Below, one piece after another: positions 1-5,720 of a stretch of 7,099 bases of DNA (its first letter is position 1; each line of letters begins with the position of its first letter). Source of the stretch: Planctomycetota bacterium (GTDB lineage Bacteria; Planctomycetota; SZUA-567); assembly GCA_020861125.1 (NCBI GenBank), contig JAJBSZ010000129.1:1-7099 (forward strand). Reading direction: 5' to 3'. Below the pieces are notes generated by a model. It saw only the letters and a program-made list of their open reading frames with translations. It was not told the origin of the DNA and did not search any database. Both the position numbers and the translations under genes were made by a program.

Positions 1-80
1 TTGGCCGCAAGACGCTCGTCTGCTTACCTGTCACCCCGGGTATATAAACCCACGGCGCCGCCGAAGGCGGCAAGGCGATC

Positions 81-530
81 TCATGCGGTGGCGCGATCGT
101 AGGCGTCGGCGGCTGTGCTGCCGTAGCTGGCGCCGGACGGATTGTTGTGTTTCATTATCAGGGCGGCCGGCCGGGAATCAAGGTGCCGGAGAATTGCCAG
201 GGCGCTGTCCACGTCGGTGAGGTTGGTCTTGCCTGGATGCTTGCCGAACTGCACCAAGCCTTCCTCGGACAGGCAGGATACCAACCCCCGACCGGGCGCA
301 ATGAAGCGGCAGTCGCCCAGGTGGACATTGCCCGAAACCAATTCGTACAGCGCCGCCTCCTGGCCGGGGTTTTCCCCGTACCGCAACCCCTTGCGGATAG
401 CCTCGCCGTTATCATCGATCACCCAACTCCGTTTCCGGTACACCAGGGTTTGGTCGCCCAGGGTAATGGTCATGTCCTCCGGAAAATGGTCGTCCATCAC
501 CGTCCTGTACATCGTTTTGATATCGGTCAT
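81..530 (-). pseudogene. purH: AICAR transformylase (PurH-type), 5' remnant
   Basis: The intact enzyme transfers a formyl group from 10-formyltetrahydrofolate to AICAR late in cytosolic purine synthesis. The 149 readable residues from ATG 530 carry family motifs: RYGENPGQ (about 50-57), KHPGKTNLTD (97-106) and MKHNNPSG (126-133). In the last, the Lys-His pair known as catalytic in the family is kept, while the usual Cys of NPCG is Ser. No cyclohydrolase domain precedes it, as in stand-alone transformylases. The reading frame hits TGA at 81-83, yet the same frame continues with the family-like DRLAAFGGAV, so the stop looks like a nonsense change within once-coding sequence. Resemblance ends near position 50 and a second in-frame stop (TAA) lies at 24-26. 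The transformylase region of PurH normally runs over 300 residues, so most of it is missing. An open frame continues upstream to 893, but that part resembles nothing and overlaps the structured RNA region. The ribosome binding site is weak. A sequencing error or contig-edge artefact is the main alternative. Confidence 0.75.
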
Positions 531-559
531 GATGTTTGCTGTCCGTTTACTGGGCGAAC

Positions 560-618
560 GCCGGGCGGTCCGCCCCGGCCGTCGCCGATCCATGAAATCC
601 CTCATGCTACAGTGGTAG
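560..618 (-). other. Three consecutive stem-loops upstream of the purH remnant
   Basis: Three short hairpins follow one another on the minus strand, 30-90 bases ahead of the remnant's ATG at 530. They are CTAC/GTAG (607-610 with 615-618), CATGA/TCATG (591-595 with 602-606), and a GC-rich stem GCCGGGC paired with GCCC-GGC around a bulged base (560-566 with 572-579). They could form a folded leader. I could not match them to a riboswitch class: the conserved ZTP (pfl) signature sometimes found before purH genes is not recognisable. Function unknown. Confidence 0.35.
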
Positions 619-661
619 GATAACTCCCGCATCCAGAGGGAAAATGGCTCGGCAGCATGTT

Positions 662-688
662 TTTTGCTCCGGCGGTTACGGAGCAAAA
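662..688. other. Perfect 9-bp stem-loop without a T tract
   Basis: TTTTGCTCC (662-670) and GGAGCAAAA (680-688) form a perfect 9-bp stem with a 9-base loop. On both strands the T-rich arm is on the 5' side and the A-rich arm on the 3' side, so neither strand has a U tail after the stem. It is therefore not a standard intrinsic terminator. On the minus strand it lies directly after the 3' end of the candidate structured RNA, where it could protect or define a 3' end. This role is inferred. Confidence 0.45.
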
Positions 689-912
689 TAGGGTGCGAGA
701 GACATTTTGATGCCGCTGGCGCGGAGGCGCGGCAGCCTACACTGGTACTACAGCCCGCCCAGGGCCGGCACCAGGTGCTCCGGGCGTCCCGCGTCAGACG
801 AAACCCGTTTTCCAGGCAGTACATAGCCGTCGGCTGGCCACTGCCCGCTGCCAACCGGCAGGCACTGTTTGGCACCGCCGGCCCGTCCGGCACATCTCGG
901 GAGATCCTAACT
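689..912 (-). ncRNA. Candidate structured RNA, possibly 6S-like
   Basis: Downstream of a strong minus-strand promoter lies about 220 nt with no credible protein gene. By hand its ends pair into a long interrupted stem: TAGG/CCTA (906-909 with 689-692), CGAGA/TCTCG (895-899 with 696-700), CCG/CGG (888-890 with 713-715), GGC/GCC (881-883 with 726-728), GCGG/CCGC (875-878 with 729-732) and GCC/GGC (871-873 with 735-737). An asymmetric open region follows, then an upper arm starting with GCCGG/CCGGC (855-859 with 764-768). A closing stem, a central bubble and a long arm is the architecture of 6S RNA, which binds RNA polymerase holoenzyme. From memory, the ends also resemble E. coli 6S (GAGATG at the 5' side, GCGGCATC at the 3' side). 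At about 220 nt it is longer than typical 6S, and GC-rich sequence folds easily. It could instead be an untranslated leader of the purH remnant. Identity uncertain. Confidence 0.35.
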
Positions 913-918
913 CTATTT

Positions 919-946
919 ATTTTAGGGAAATACCGAGGACAGTCAA
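919..946 (-). promoter_or_regulatory. Sigma70-type promoter reading toward purH
   Basis: On the minus strand, TTGACT (941-946) is separated by 16 bases from TAAAAT (919-924). Each hexamer matches the sigma70 consensus at five of six positions. Transcription would start near 912, just before the outermost pairing arm of the candidate RNA. No ribosome binding site and start codon of a recognisable gene follow for nearly 400 bases, so the first product is probably an RNA or a long leader. Confidence 0.6.
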
Positions 947-1005
947 GACTCCAGAATCGTTACCCGGCCGATGCCGCCGGGAAAGGTCGGCCGCGGGATT
1001 TTTCT

Positions 1006-1033
1006 TTGCAAGCCCGGCGGCCGCTGGTAATCT
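1006..1033 (+). promoter_or_regulatory. Weak possible promoter for rpe
   Basis: TTGCAA (1006-1011), a 16-base spacer and TAATCT (1028-1033) preceded by TGG make a poor sigma70-like match with an extended -10 element. The start would fall about 55 bases before rpe. It is the best plus-strand candidate I could find in 900-1096, and it is low quality. Confidence 0.2.
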
Positions 1034-1086
1034 GGTAAATCCGACAGCCCACCGGCAGCGCACCGCCGGCCAACCCGCGGCGACGC

Positions 1087-1093
1087 GGAGGAG
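1087..1093 (+). promoter_or_regulatory. Ribosome binding site of rpe
   Basis: GGAGGAG is a near-perfect Shine-Dalgarno sequence. Its GGAGG core lies 5 bases before ATG 1097 and 8 bases before the adjacent ATG 1100. The real start may therefore be either codon, which changes the protein by one Met. Confidence 0.8.
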
Positions 1094-1096
1094 AGC

Positions 1097-1756
1097 ATGA
1101 TGCCACGCCCGATCAAAATCGCCCCGTCCATTCTCGCCGCAGACTTCCTGCACCTTGGCGACGAAATCCGCCGGATGGAGGATGCCGGCGCCGACATGCT
1201 GCATTTCGACGTCATGGATGCCCATTTCGTTCCCAATTTGTCTTTGGGCGTCGGTATGTTGGAAAGCATCCGGAAAGCCACTTCCCTGTATCTCGACGTC
1301 CACCTTATGATGGACAATCCGGAACAATACCTCGAAACCTTCGCTGCCGCCGGCGCCAACGGACTTACCATCCATCTCGAAATCCACCCCGAACCCGACG
1401 CCATTCTCGATGCCATCGGTTCCCATGGCATGGATCGCGGTCTGTCCCTCAACCCGGACAAGCCGGTGGAGAAGCTGGCCCGCCGGGTTTCCCGGGTGGA
1501 CCGACTCCTCCTGATGAGCGTATTTCCCGGATTCGGCGGCCAGGCCTTCATTCCTGAATCCATCGAACGGTTGCGGCAAGCCCGGGCCCTCCTCGATGCC
1601 GAGGGCCGGTCGGAGGCGGAGTTGCAGATCGACGGCGGCATCAGTCCGCAGAACAGCGCCGACGTCATCGCCGCCGGTGCCGACAACCTGGTGGCCGGCA
1701 CCGCCATCTTCCGGGCACCCGATCCGGCGGCGGCCATCCGGGCCCTTCGCGGCTAG
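1097..1756 (+). CDS. rpe: Ribulose-phosphate 3-epimerase
   Basis: This enzyme interconverts D-ribulose 5-phosphate and D-xylulose 5-phosphate in the pentose phosphate and Calvin pathways, in the cytoplasm. The 219-residue length is normal for this single TIM-barrel family. In order it shows KIAPSILAADF (7-17), HFDVMDAHFVPN (36-47), LDVHLMM (66-72), MSVFPGFGGQ (140-149, anchoring phosphate), QIDGGI (177-182) and VAGTAIF (199-205). The metal ligands expected from the family are present as His36, Asp38, His69 and Asp179, and the two Asp are also the catalytic acid-base pair. Small departures, such as DAHFVPN where DGHFVPN is commoner, are conservative. It stands alone: upstream is the divergent RNA/purH region, and 164 bases separate it from the diguanylate cyclase. 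No clear terminator follows it. Whether it serves carbon fixation or only the pentose phosphate pathway cannot be told from this window. Confidence 0.97.
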   Translation: MMPRPIKIAPSILAADFLHLGDEIRRMEDAGADMLHFDVMDAHFVPNLSLGVGMLESIRKATSLYLDVHLMMDNPEQYLETFAAAGANGLTIHLEIHPEPDAILDAIGSHGMDRGLSLNPDKPVEKLARRVSRVDRLLLMSVFPGFGGQAFIPESIERLRQARALLDAEGRSEAELQIDGGISPQNSADVIAAGADNLVAGTAIFRAPDPAAAIRALRG

Positions 1757-1920
1757 GCTGTGTGGTACGAGTTTTCGAGCGCAAAATCGGAATATACCTG
1801 GCTCGGTAAATCCCGCCGAGAGGGCAGGTTCGAGGCCAATGGCAGTTCTCCTGACAGCTTGAAACGGTACCAATTAAGGGTGGCGCTCCCCCCGGTTCGC
1901 AGACAAGGGTCCCTGAAGCC

Positions 1921-3681
1921 ATGTCCGAAGACTTCGAAGCCCTCTACAACACCGCCCATTTGCCCGTGCTTGTCTGCCGCCGGGACGACCCGACGCAGGT
2001 CGTCTTTCGCAACCCGGCGGCCAAACTCACCGCTGCGGTGGCGATGGACGAAGACCCGACGTCGCGCCGGATAGTATCCCTGGCCGATGCCCTGCCCTGC
2101 AAACGGGCGGAACGTTACCATGCCCTGATCAGCTGTCTTGGTTCCGGCGGATGCGTGGACGGCATGGACGTGGAGCTGGCGTCCCCGCAGGGCGGATCGA
2201 ACTTCGTTCGTGTATATGCCAATGCCGCGACCGTGGGCGGCAACGAATATTTCATCCTGTATCTGGTGGCGGGCGACCGTGACGGCGAGCGGGCCAGCCG
2301 CCGCGAGGTGATGGCGCAGATTCTCGAAGCCAGTTACCGGTTTACCGACGCCAACGACGCCATCCAGGCCATTCTGTCCCTGGCCGGCGCCCATGCCGGG
2401 GCGAGCCGCGCCTTTATTTTCGAGGACATCTCGCCCGATACCGCCCGCAACACCTACGAATGGTGCGCCCCCGGTGTGGAGCCGATCCAGCACAAGCTGC
2501 AAAACCTGGACCGCGATTCCTTCGACTACAAATCCTTCACCCAGGCCTCGGGCATGCTGATTTCCAGCGATACCTGCCGCCTGCCCCTGCGGGAGCGGGA
2601 AACCATGCTGAGTAACGGCATAAAATCCCTGGCCATCCTCTCCCTCTACCACTATGACGCGCCCCTCGGGTTTATCGGGTATAATGACTGCCGCTCCCGC
2701 CGGCAGTGGACTCGGGAGGACGTCCAGCTCCTGCAGGATACCGCCAGTATCGTCTCGTCCCTGATCTCCCGGCGCGACGCCGAAAACAAATCCCGCATGG
2801 GCCGGGCGGTATTGCAGACGGTGACCGATAATCTGGAGGAGATGGTCTATGTGTCCGATCCGGAAACCAGCGAACTGAAATTCGTTTCCAAATCGCTCCA
2901 GAAGGCCATCCGCAAACCGCTGGCGGATATCATCGGCCAACCGTGCTGGCAGGTTCTGCACCGGCACCAGAATGGCGTCTGTTCCTTTTGCCCCGTACCC
3001 AAGGTGCTGGAGCGGGAACGGGACGGCGAAGGGGGGAGTTACATCTGGGAGCTGCACAACCGCCATTCCGGCAAATGGTACATGGTTAAAGACTGTTTGG
3101 TGGACTGGATCGACGGCAAACGCGCTCACCTCGGCACCTTTGTCGATATCACCTACCGTAAACAATACGAGGAACAACTGAAGCGCTTCGCCTCCACCGA
3201 TGCCATGACCGATGTCTACAACCGCAAGTGGGGCACGGGAAAACTGGCGGAACTGTTCCAGGCGCCGGCGGAGGAACGGGCCCGGCAGTCCCTCGCCTTC
3301 ATCGATATCGACGGCCTAAAGGCGGTGAACGACCGGCTGGGCCACCAGGTCGGCGATGAGATGATCGTGAACATCATCCGCATCCTGTTCTCCTGCATCC
3401 GCAAGGACGACTTTATCGTACGCTGGGGTGGCGACGAGTTTCTCCTCTTCCTCAACTGCCCGTTGTCCGACGCCCAACGGGTGATGGAAAAAATCGCCTT
3501 CGGCCTGGATCATTTCAACGCTCACCATCATAACCAGTACCGCGCGTCGGTCAGCTACGGCCTGGTGGATTTTTCCGAACCGTTTGCCAGCCTGAACGAA
3601 CTGGTGGGAGAAGCCGACAAACGCATGTACAACCATAAGAGTCAGAAAAAACGCCAGCCACGGCCGTCCAGCCGACTGTAA
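1921..3681 (+). CDS. Diguanylate cyclase, PAS-GAF-PAS-GGDEF
   Basis: The predicted product makes cyclic di-GMP from two GTP under control of N-terminal sensor domains. The 586 residues divide into a PAS-like domain (about 1-117), a GAF domain (about 126-285), a second PAS domain (about 295-415) and a GGDEF domain (about 422-577). The catalytic loop is RWGGDEF, with GGDEF at 503-507. FIDIDGLKAVND (460-471) holds metal ligand Asp462 and the nucleotide-contacting Asn470 and Asp471. An RKDD inhibitory I-site (494-497) sits exactly five residues before GGDEF, so the enzyme is probably active and product-inhibited. The second PAS carries Cys342, Cys354 and Cys357 in a PCW...CSFCP arrangement. There is no membrane segment or EAL domain, so it is a soluble synthase. 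ATG 1921 suits the PAS start, but the nearest Shine-Dalgarno-like AAGGG lies 11 bases away, so translation may be weak. The signal sensed is unknown, and no c-di-GMP riboswitch is seen upstream. Confidence 0.93.
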   Translation: MSEDFEALYNTAHLPVLVCRRDDPTQVVFRNPAAKLTAAVAMDEDPTSRRIVSLADALPCKRAERYHALISCLGSGGCVDGMDVELASPQGGSNFVRVYANAATVGGNEYFILYLVAGDRDGERASRREVMAQILEASYRFTDANDAIQAILSLAGAHAGASRAFIFEDISPDTARNTYEWCAPGVEPIQHKLQNLDRDSFDYKSFTQASGMLISSDTCRLPLRERETMLSNGIKSLAILSLYHYDAPLGFIGYNDCRSRRQWTREDVQLLQDTASIVSSLISRRDAENKSRMGRAVLQTVTDNLEEMVYVSDPETSELKFVSKSLQKAIRKPLADIIGQPCWQVLHRHQNGVCSFCPVPKVLERERDGEGGSYIWELHNRHSGKWYMVKDCLVDWIDGKRAHLGTFVDITYRKQYEEQLKRFASTDAMTDVYNRKWGTGKLAELFQAPAEERARQSLAFIDIDGLKAVNDRLGHQVGDEMIVNIIRILFSCIRKDDFIVRWGGDEFLLFLNCPLSDAQRVMEKIAFGLDHFNAHHHNQYRASVSYGLVDFSEPFASLNELVGEADKRMYNHKSQKKRQPRPSSRL

Positions 3682-3772
3682 CGTGCCGCCGTCAGTTCCC
3701 GCCCGATTGGCTGGTCGGTTCCCGCCGTCCGGTGGAACGCGTGGCTGTCGGCCACGGCCACAGCTTTCTCCC

Positions 3773-3800
3773 TTGACAGCGGATCGATTATCACTATTAT
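3773..3800 (+). promoter_or_regulatory. Promoter of tRNA-Pro
   Basis: TTGACA (3773-3778, perfect -35 box), a 16-base spacer and TATTAT (3795-3800, five of six -10 matches) form a strong sigma70 promoter. Transcription would begin near 3807, about 50 bases before the mature tRNA. The tRNA thus has its own transcription unit and does not depend on read-through from the diguanylate cyclase gene. Confidence 0.85.
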
Positions 3801-3856
3801 GTGCCACTTGCGATCATCGGACCGGGCACTGACGCCGGTCCGGATTCGGGAAACAG

Positions 3857-3933
<77 letters not shown>

Positions 3934-3947
3934 TTACCACCTGACAT

Positions 3948-3983
3948 CGGACTGGACCCTCGCGTCCAGTCCGCTGTTTTTTT
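3948..3983 (+). terminator. Intrinsic terminator after tRNA-Pro
   Basis: CGGACTGGAC (3948-3957) and GTCCAGTCCG (3964-3973) form a perfect 10-bp stem with a 6-base loop. CTG and seven T residues (3977-3983) follow. This is a textbook rho-independent terminator 14 bases past the tRNA CCA end, so it should keep tRNA transcription out of the downstream LigD-family gene. Confidence 0.95.
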
Positions 3984-4068
3984 ACCCACCTCCGATTGCA
4001 GCTCGGCTTTCCAGACTGGCAAATACCTCCGTGAAACATTACCTTCTTCTGCCACACCCGACAAAGCC

Positions 4069-4096
4069 TTGCAATCCGGATCCCCTTTCATAAACT
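4069..4096 (+). promoter_or_regulatory. Possible promoter of the LigD-family gene
   Basis: TTGCAA (4069-4074) and TAAACT (4091-4096) with a 16-base spacer each match the sigma70 consensus at four of six positions. The start would lie near 4103, leaving a leader of under 30 bases. Because a terminator precedes this stretch, the gene needs a promoter between 3984 and 4130, and this is the best candidate seen. It overlaps the left arm of an inverted repeat. Confidence 0.3.
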
Positions 4097-4129
4097 ATCA
4101 CCGTTAACTAGTCCGAAAAGGGGAATCCG
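4077..4129. repeat. Imperfect inverted repeat over promoter and RBS
   Basis: The left arm CGGATCCCCTTTC (4077-4089) is the inverted copy of the right arm GAAAAGGGGAATCCG (4115-4129), apart from two extra A residues in the right arm. The 25 bases between are AT-rich. The right arm contains the ribosome binding site of the LigD-family gene, and the left arm lies in the spacer of its likely promoter. It could be an operator. In a transcript starting further upstream, it would be a hairpin hiding the ribosome binding site. Confidence 0.5.
4118..4124 (+). promoter_or_regulatory. Ribosome binding site of the LigD-family gene
   Basis: AAGGGGA lies 6-7 bases before ATG 4131 and fixes that codon as the start. 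It is fully inside the right arm of the inverted repeat at 4077-4129, so its access may be controlled by RNA folding. Confidence 0.7.
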
Positions 4130-4130
4130 C

Positions 4131-5615
4131 ATGACGACCAAACTCGAAAAATACAACGAAAAGCGCCATTTTACCAAGACGGCAGAACCGCGGGGGAAGG
4201 TGGCGAAGAAGCGGGTGAAACGGCTGCATTTTGTTGTCCAGCACCATATCGCCAGTCGCGATCATTACGACCTGCGTTTGGAATGGGATGGCGTCATGAA
4301 GAGCTGGGCCGTGCCCAAAGGGCCGTCCTATGACAGCCATGACAAACGGCTGGCGGTGCAGGTGGAGGATCATCCGCTGGAATACCGCCATTTCGAGGGC
4401 AACATTCCCAAAGGCGAATACGGCGGCGGGGTAGTGATGATTTGGGACGAGGGCTATTGGCTTCCCTACGGTGACGCCGAAGAGGGGTTTGCGTCGGGGT
4501 CGCTCAAATTCACGCTGGAAGGGCAGCGCCTCAAGGGCAAATGGGCCCTGATCCGCCTCAAGGTAAAGGCGGGAGAAAAGGATCACAACTGGTTGCTCAT
4601 CAAGGAGCGGGACGACTACACCGGTTCCGCCGACATCGGGGAGTTCACCACCAGCATTACCACCGGGCGCACCATGCAGGAGATCGAAGAGGGGAAAAAC
4701 CCCCAAGCCGAGGACGAACCGGAGAAGCCCGCCCGGGCAAAAACCGGCAAGAAACCGCCCCGGCAAAAACTCACGGACTTTACCCTGACCAATACCGAAA
4801 AGGTTTTGTATCCGGAAGCGGGTGTAAGTAAAGGCGACGTCGCCGCCTACTACCTCAAGGTCGCCGGGCGGATGCTTCCCTATCTGGAAAAGAGAATTCT
4901 CAGTGCCGTGCGCTGCCCCAACGGCGTGGGCGGGTCCTGTTTTTTCAAGAAGCACCCCACCGGCGAAAACCGGGGTCTGGTCACCGTCACCGTTCCGGCC
5001 GCCCACGGCACGATGGAACAGTATTACTATATCGCCGACGTCTACGGCATGATGTACGAGGTGCAGATGAACACCCTGGAATTCCACACCTGGGGCAGTC
5101 GCATCGACTATCTGGAAAAACCCGACATCATGGTGTTCGATCTCGATCCGGACGAGGGGATGGACCTGGCGCGGATACGGCAGGGAGTCCGGGATCTGAA
5201 AAGCATACTGGACGACCTGTCCCTGCAATCCTACCTCAAAACGAGTGGCGGCAAGGGTTATCACGTCGTGATTCCCTTCCGGCCCGCCGCCCTGTGGGAC
5301 GCCTTCTACTCCTTCAGCCAGAACATCGCAAAAACCATGGAAGCCCGCTGGCCGGATCGCTACACCAGCAATGTCCGGAAGGTCAAACGGAATAACCGGA
5401 TCTTCATCGATTGGATGCGCAACGGCCGCGGCGCGACCAGTGTGGCGCCCTATTCGGTGCGGGCCCGGGAGGGAGCCGCCGTCTCTATGCCCATCGCCTG
5501 GAAGGAGCTCGACACCGTCACCCCCCAGGGCATCGACATGGAACAGGCGGTAGCGCGACTGCGGCGCAAAGACCCTTGGGAAGATTTCTTCGACAACGGC
5601 CAGCGGTTGAAATAG
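4131..5615 (+). CDS. ligD: LigD-type phosphoesterase-polymerase without ligase domain
   Basis: LigD proteins process and seal broken DNA ends in Ku-dependent non-homologous end joining. This 494-residue protein has two of the three usual domains. The 3'-phosphoesterase (about 30-185), which removes 3'-phosphates and ribonucleotides, has His39, His45, Asp47, Arg49, His81 and Tyr85 spaced as in the Pseudomonas LigD active site. The primase-polymerase (about 214-494), which fills ends with rNTPs or dNTPs, has metal-binding Asp337 and Asp339 in FDLDPDEG, Asp427 in IFIDWMRN, the SGGKGYHVV motif (372-380) and His319 in FHTWGSR. Between them lies only a charged Pro/Lys/Glu-rich linker (about 188-213), where the common three-domain form carries an ATP-dependent ligase of roughly 300 residues. 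The frame is continuous and both catalytic centres are intact, so this is a real architecture, not a broken gene. It would need a separate ligase, and probably Ku, neither of which is in the window. ATG 4131 has a good ribosome binding site. The gene stands alone and is convergent with the TPR gene. Confidence 0.93.
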   Translation: MTTKLEKYNEKRHFTKTAEPRGKVAKKRVKRLHFVVQHHIASRDHYDLRLEWDGVMKSWAVPKGPSYDSHDKRLAVQVEDHPLEYRHFEGNIPKGEYGGGVVMIWDEGYWLPYGDAEEGFASGSLKFTLEGQRLKGKWALIRLKVKAGEKDHNWLLIKERDDYTGSADIGEFTTSITTGRTMQEIEEGKNPQAEDEPEKPARAKTGKKPPRQKLTDFTLTNTEKVLYPEAGVSKGDVAAYYLKVAGRMLPYLEKRILSAVRCPNGVGGSCFFKKHPTGENRGLVTVTVPAAHGTMEQYYYIADVYGMMYEVQMNTLEFHTWGSRIDYLEKPDIMVFDLDPDEGMDLARIRQGVRDLKSILDDLSLQSYLKTSGGKGYHVVIPFRPAALWDAFYSFSQNIAKTMEARWPDRYTSNVRKVKRNNRIFIDWMRNGRGATSVAPYSVRAREGAAVSMPIAWKELDTVTPQGIDMEQAVARLRRKDPWEDFFDNGQRLK

Positions 5616-5650
5616 CCCGCGGCCCGCGCACCCTCCGGACGAACTGGCGA

Positions 5651-5671
5651 CCGCCGCCACGATGGCGACGG
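5651..5671. other. Stem-loop between convergent genes
   Basis: CCG-c-CGCCA (5651-5659) pairs with TGGCG-a-CGG (5663-5671) around a 3-base loop with one mismatch. It lies between the ends of the convergent LigD-family and TPR genes. Neither strand has a T run after it, so it is at best a weak, factor-assisted transcription end for either gene. No better terminator is visible in 5616-5720. Confidence 0.25.
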
Positions 5672-5720
5672 GTAACGGCAATCCGGATGGTGGAACCCCA
5701 CTAGAGGTCCTACGACCAGC

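Noticed and set aside
81..83. TGA as a selenocysteine codon in the purine enzyme
   Set aside because: Family members have an ordinary residue here, the site is not catalytic, and the frame ends only 18 codons later.
540..660. ZTP (pfl) riboswitch before purH
   Set aside because: GC-rich pieces look vaguely like its last hairpin, but the conserved core and the CCGCCTGGGC element are absent.
664..1038. Plus-strand 124-codon frame in the 531-1096 gap
   Set aside because: It has low-complexity Arg/Ala/Gly-rich content, no good ribosome binding site and no family motif, and it lies over the structured RNA candidate.
917..1873. Long antisense frames over rpe
   Set aside because: They are shadow frames; rpe on the plus strand explains the coding signal fully.
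1757..1920. c-di-GMP (GEMM) riboswitch before the diguanylate cyclase
   Set aside because: None of the conserved GEMM core sequences is present; only a short CTCGG/CCGAG hairpin at 1802-1820 is seen.
1753..3177. 474-codon open frame antisense to the diguanylate cyclase
   Set aside because: It is a shadow of the clearly assigned cyclase, with no domain of its own.
3695..3726. Direct repeat GTTCCCGCC at 3695-3703 and 3718-3726
   Set aside because: It is nine bases in a GC-rich spacer with only two copies, easily explained by chance.
4700..4780. Ligase domain lost from LigD by frameshift or deletion scar
   Set aside because: The frame is uninterrupted, both flanking domains are complete, and the linker is a typical flexible charged segment rather than ligase fragments.
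4104..5681. 525-codon open frame antisense to the LigD-family gene
   Set aside because: It mirrors the codon pattern of a certain gene in GC-rich DNA and has no recognisable motifs.
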